NCBI GenBank assembly: GCA_027347805.1
Contig: DAIEQP010000078.1
Span: forward strand, 1-8,906
Reading direction: 5' to 3'
DNA from: Ignavibacteria bacterium
GTDB lineage: Bacteria > Bacteroidota > Ignavibacteria > Ignavibacteriales > Melioribacteraceae
Length of the DNA stretch: 8,906 nucleotides
The position numbers and the translations under genes are program-made. Positions within the stretch are counted from its first letter, which is position 1. Every line of letters starts with the position of its first letter. The notes beneath the pieces were generated by a model. It ran no database searches. It was not told the origin of the DNA and saw nothing but the letters and a program-made list of their open reading frames with translations. Shown here in pieces: positions 5,855-8,906 of the stretch.

Positions 5855-8800
5855 GGGTTAAAAGCTTCAACCATACTAATTTGGCTCCTTGGAGTTTTTC
5901 AGGTCTATTTAGCCCAACAAAATATTTCGAAAACTGATTCGAAATATCACTTCTTCTTTTATCATACTTCTTTTAAGCAGGATATACTTAAAGTAAATGT
6001 AACTACGTCTGGTAAAGCTCTAGCATCTGGTAAGAATCTCTTTTCATTTGATGGTAATCAATGGAATGTCCCCAAAAATTTAACTGAACTTGATGATATT
6101 TATAGTTTTTATTCTGATAGTAAAGGTACGTTAATTGCCAAACGCATATTTCCCCTTAATTATTCAAAGCTATTTAATTATGAAAATCAAAAAATGTCTG
6201 AACTTATGCATCCATTCGGTAATGAGATCATCTCTTTATATCGGGATAAGAATGGCGTTATTTATCTTGGGGGAGATCGTGAATTTGCCAGAAGTACTGC
6301 ATATGGATGGAAATTTATCGTATATCCACCAACTTTATACGCAATAGAACAAGTTCTTGCTCTTGATACAAACAAAATATGGACTCGCTCTACTAAAGGA
6401 GGACTATTTTTCTTTGATGGAATCCAATGGAAAACATTATTTGAGCAAGGTCAGATAAAGATGTTTGTGCATCTTCATTCAGACTCTCTATTGGTTTTGA
6501 CAGATAATAAAATATTCTTATTAAATAATAATGAGAAAAAAGAAATAGTCAGCAATTCTCTGCTTAAAAACGTGAATATAATAGGTGCGGCAAATATAAA
6601 TTCAATATATGGTATTGGTGATAAAGGATATTTTATTCATTTCGATGGCAAAAAAATCAGTCAGATATATACACCTGTCGAAGAGAATTTGAATTCAATA
6701 AGTATTACTGGGATCAATGAAGGTTTTGTATCGTGTAACAGCGGAATAATTTTTAAGTTCAGTCTCGACTCACAGAATTCAAATGAATATTTCAATTTCG
6801 GATTTCAATCCATTAAACCAGTGCAATATGCTAAAGATATAAATGATAATTACGGTGTTGCAATAAGTGATTTCAATAATGATCAATTCCCCGATATTTA
6901 TTCAGTTAATATTTATGACATGAATAAACTTTTGATCAATGACATGAGTCAAAAGAATAATATTACCTTCCATGATTTAGCAAGCGAGTGGAATGCAACG
7001 GGAATTTCAAATGGTGATAAAACTCTTACAAATTCTCCCAAATTACAACTTGGAGTAAATGCTGCTGATATTGATAATGATGGTTTTCAGGATATTCTTA
7101 TTTCAAGCCTGTTAGGGCAAAATAAACTGCTAATTAATACTGGGAACAAAAGTTTCAGAGACGTAAGTGTTCAGAGGGGTATCTCATGGAATTCAAATGA
7201 TAGGACTAATAGTATTATAGTAGGTGATGTGAATAATGATGGCTGGCTCGATTTATTTTTTGTTAACGAGTTTTCATCCAACAGGCTATTAATTAATAAT
7301 GGGAATGGATACTTCTTTGATGTTACTGAGAACTGTGGACTGAAAAGTACTGGCGGATCTAATGGAGCAACTTTTGGAGATATGGATGGAGATGGAAAGT
7401 TAGATCTTGTTATTTGTAATTGGGGGAAATCAAATGAATTATATAAAAATATTTCTGATAAATCTGACATCAAATTTCAAAAAATGAAACTGCCCGAACC
7501 AGTTAAAATCACTTTTACACAAAAAAGTAATTCAGCTGTATTATTCGATTATAATAATGATGGGTTACTTGATTTGTTTATTTCTAACAGGGGCAGCACT
7601 AATATTTTATATGAAAACAATGGTCAATTTTCTTTCGAAGATGTTACAGGTAAAACTATTGGTTATGATTCACTTTTATCTTATAGTGCTACAGCAGCTG
7701 ATTTCGATAATGATGGTTATGAGGATTTATTTATAACAAATGTCGGAAATTCTAAACTCTACAAAAATATTAACGGTAAAAAATTTCTAGATGTAACTAA
7801 AAGTTATGCAGCTGAAATTACAGGATACTGTACTGGCAGTGCAGCAGGAGATATAGACCTTGACGGGGATATGGATTTATATGCTTCCTGTTTTGTAAAT
7901 GGTTCCAGTAAACTTTTCATAAATAAAATAGAAAATCACAACTTCTTCCTATTGAACATAGAAGGAGTAGAAAGTAATCGTGATGCCGTTGGGGCAAAAG
8001 TATTTTTGTATAATGAAAATAGTGACTCAATCATTGGGTATAGAGAATTAAATTGTGGTAGCGGTTACTCATCAGTTAGTTCTAAACAAGTTCACTTTGG
8101 AGTTAAAAGTGATGGGTTGTATCGAATTGTAGTATTATTCCCTGCAAGTGGCAAAAAAATAGTGCTTAATAATCTTCATCCTGGTAACATTCTTAATGTC
8201 TGCGAAGTAAATGGATCAAGTAAGTTAATAGGTGGTTTTATAAAATTAATAAATAGCAATTTCAAAGATCCTGAAATTCAGCTCTATTTATTGACCTCAG
8301 TAATTATGCTTTTAATAATAATATCATCATTTATTTATGGTAATGTTAAATATAAATGGAACAGGGGGATCAATTTAGATTTTCATATAGCTCTTTTCTT
8401 TGCATATATCTATATAAGCAGAATTTTAATGTATAAAAATGTATTGCTTTCAACAATTTTACCTTGCGGATTATTAATACTATTAGTTTTACTGATGCAC
8501 TTGATCTATGATAGATTCATTCTTGCTAAATTGATTAAAAATGAAAGACAAAGAATTAGGGATAAAATTGCGCGGGATCTGCATGATGATCTAGCTTCTA
8601 CTTTAGGAAGTAGTCTTATATATGCTGATGCTCTAAAAAGAAATTTAGGCAATGAAAATCATGACCAGAAAGAACTAGCAAATAACATTACTACATTACT
8701 CAGTGAAGCTTCAGAAGCAGTTACCGATCTGGTTTGGGCAGTTTCACCATCACATGATTCGCTTAATGATCTGATGGCAAGATTGCGTTTCTATATTTCA

Positions 8801-8906
8801 AATGCATGTCAGAGTAAAAATATTAGTTGTCAGATAAATATTAATCTTGGTGAAAGAGTAATTTTCTTAAATGATGATACAAGAAAACACATATTGCTTA
8901 TATTCA
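5849..8906 (+). CDS. Sensor histidine kinase with propeller, FG-GAP/VCBS and ASPIC/UnbV ectodomain (3' end outside window)
   Basis: A transmembrane two-component sensor, with the first 1019 residues in the window. The ATG at 5849 is fixed by an in-frame TGA directly before it. Residues 1-22 are a signal peptide or anchor. Residues 40-310 resemble a two-component-regulator beta-propeller, with F-D-G repeats (68, 189, 265), two of them followed by a Trp. Residues 330-690 hold seven FG-GAP/VCBS calcium-site motifs starting at 341, 407, 460, 511, 567, 618 and 668 (for example DIDNDGFQD). Residues 696-786 are an ASPIC/UnbV domain (S-N-R-D-A-V-G-A-K, G-S-G-Y-S-S, V-H-F-G, N-L-H-P-G). Membrane helices lie near 811-830, 844-861 and 866-887, placing the kinase in the cytoplasm. 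The HisKA_3-type segment is RQRIRDKIARDLHDDLAS, with His912 the likely phosphorylated residue, followed by D-L-V-W-A-V-S-P (960-967). The window ends just before the ATP-binding N box. A response regulator and the signal are not visible. The kinase call is strong; the ligand is unknown. Confidence 0.93.
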   Translation, partial: MKGLKASTILIWLLGVFQVYLAQQNISKTDSKYHFFFYHTSFKQDILKVNVTTSGKALASGKNLFSFDGNQWNVPKNLTELDDIYSFYSDSKGTLIAKRIFPLNYSKLFNYENQKMSELMHPFGNEIISLYRDKNGVIYLGGDREFARSTAYGWKFIVYPPTLYAIEQVLALDTNKIWTRSTKGGLFFFDGIQWKTLFEQGQIKMFVHLHSDSLLVLTDNKIFLLNNNEKKEIVSNSLLKNVNIIGAANINSIYGIGDKGYFIHFDGKKISQIYTPVEENLNSISITGINEGFVSCNSGIIFKFSLDSQNSNEYFNFGFQSIKPVQYAKDINDNYGVAISDFNNDQFPDIYSVNIYDMNKLLINDMSQKNNITFHDLASEWNATGISNGDKTLTNSPKLQLGVNAADIDNDGFQDILISSLLGQNKLLINTGNKSFRDVSVQRGISWNSNDRTNSIIVGDVNNDGWLDLFFVNEFSSNRLLINNGNGYFFDVTENCGLKSTGGSNGATFGDMDGDGKLDLVICNWGKSNELYKNISDKSDIKFQKMKLPEPVKITFTQKSNSAVLFDYNNDGLLDLFISNRGSTNILYENNGQFSFEDVTGKTIGYDSLLSYSATAADFDNDGYEDLFITNVGNSKLYKNINGKKFLDVTKSYAAEITGYCTGSAAGDIDLDGDMDLYASCFVNGSSKLFINKIENHNFFLLNIEGVESNRDAVGAKVFLYNENSDSIIGYRELNCGSGYSSVSSKQVHFGVKSDGLYRIVVLFPASGKKIVLNNLHPGNILNVCEVNGSSKLIGGFIKLINSNFKDPEIQLYLLTSVIMLLIIISSFIYGNVKYKWNRGINLDFHIALFFAYIYISRILMYKNVLLSTILPCGLLILLVLLMHLIYDRFILAKLIKNERQRIRDKIARDLHDDLASTLGSSLIYADALKRNLGNENHDQKELANNITTLLSEASEAVTDLVWAVSPSHDSLNDLMARLRFYISNACQSKNISCQININLGERVIFLNDDTRKHILLIF

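Noticed and set aside
6135..6347. 70-residue forward open frame inside the kinase gene
   Set aside because: It is out of frame with the 1019-codon kinase reading frame and has no recognisable features.
1195..7473. Minus-strand open frames at 1195-1389, 1901-2107, 3427-3612, 4257-4448, 4748-4984 and 7171-7473
   Set aside because: All lie fully or mostly opposite well-supported genes and show no recognisable domain or start signal.

Overview
The window is AT-rich DNA, all of it read on the + strand. It encodes a locus that looks built for long-range electron transfer, followed by a large sensor kinase. AT-rich coding, weak or absent Shine-Dalgarno sites, multiheme proteins built of FDH/TxFxLxGxH modules, a CRTAC1-like (FG-GAP plus ASPIC/UnbV) module and a propeller-type histidine kinase all suggest the Bacteroidota/Chlorobiota/Ignavibacteriota branch. 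Ignavibacteria-like is my best guess; this is inference from protein style, not a database result.

Layout. (1) 2-910: the 3' part of a multiheme c-type cytochrome gene, running in from the left edge, with 12 complete CXXCH motifs plus a probable one cut by the edge. (2) 886-4086: a complete exported 1066-residue cytochrome with 43 CXXCH motifs. Most of it is ten tri-heme modules of about 72 residues with almost no length variation, and it has a cap domain that occurs both internally and at the C-terminus. Its start overlaps the end of gene 1 by 25 nt. (3) 4102-5715: an outer-membrane beta-barrel gene starting 15 nt after gene 2. It is interrupted by a single in-frame TAG at 4741-4743; the frame is otherwise intact to a C-terminal Phe and a TAG-TAA double stop. 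(4) 5716-5848: a 133-nt intergenic region with two hairpin-forming inverted repeats, the second of which covers the next start codon. (5) 5849 to the right edge: a sensor histidine kinase (first 1019 residues). It has a signal peptide, a regulator-type beta-propeller, seven calcium-binding FG-GAP/VCBS motifs, an ASPIC/UnbV domain, three membrane helices and a HisKA_3-type phospho-acceptor region. It is cut before the ATP-binding motifs.

How it may work together (inference): genes 1-3 have the spacing of one operon. Two secreted polyheme cytochromes plus a beta-barrel protein resemble the parts of a porin-cytochrome conduit that carries electrons across the outer membrane or along a periplasmic or extracellular heme chain. 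The barrel gene's stop codon means that, as read here, only the signal peptide, a small N-terminal domain and the first strands would be made, unless the stop is an error or is suppressed. The kinase may sense something outside the cytoplasmic membrane; nothing in the sequence directly ties it to control of the cytochromes.

No tRNA, rRNA, CRISPR array, insertion sequence or minus-strand gene was found. The tandem DNA repeats in gene 2 are coding modules.
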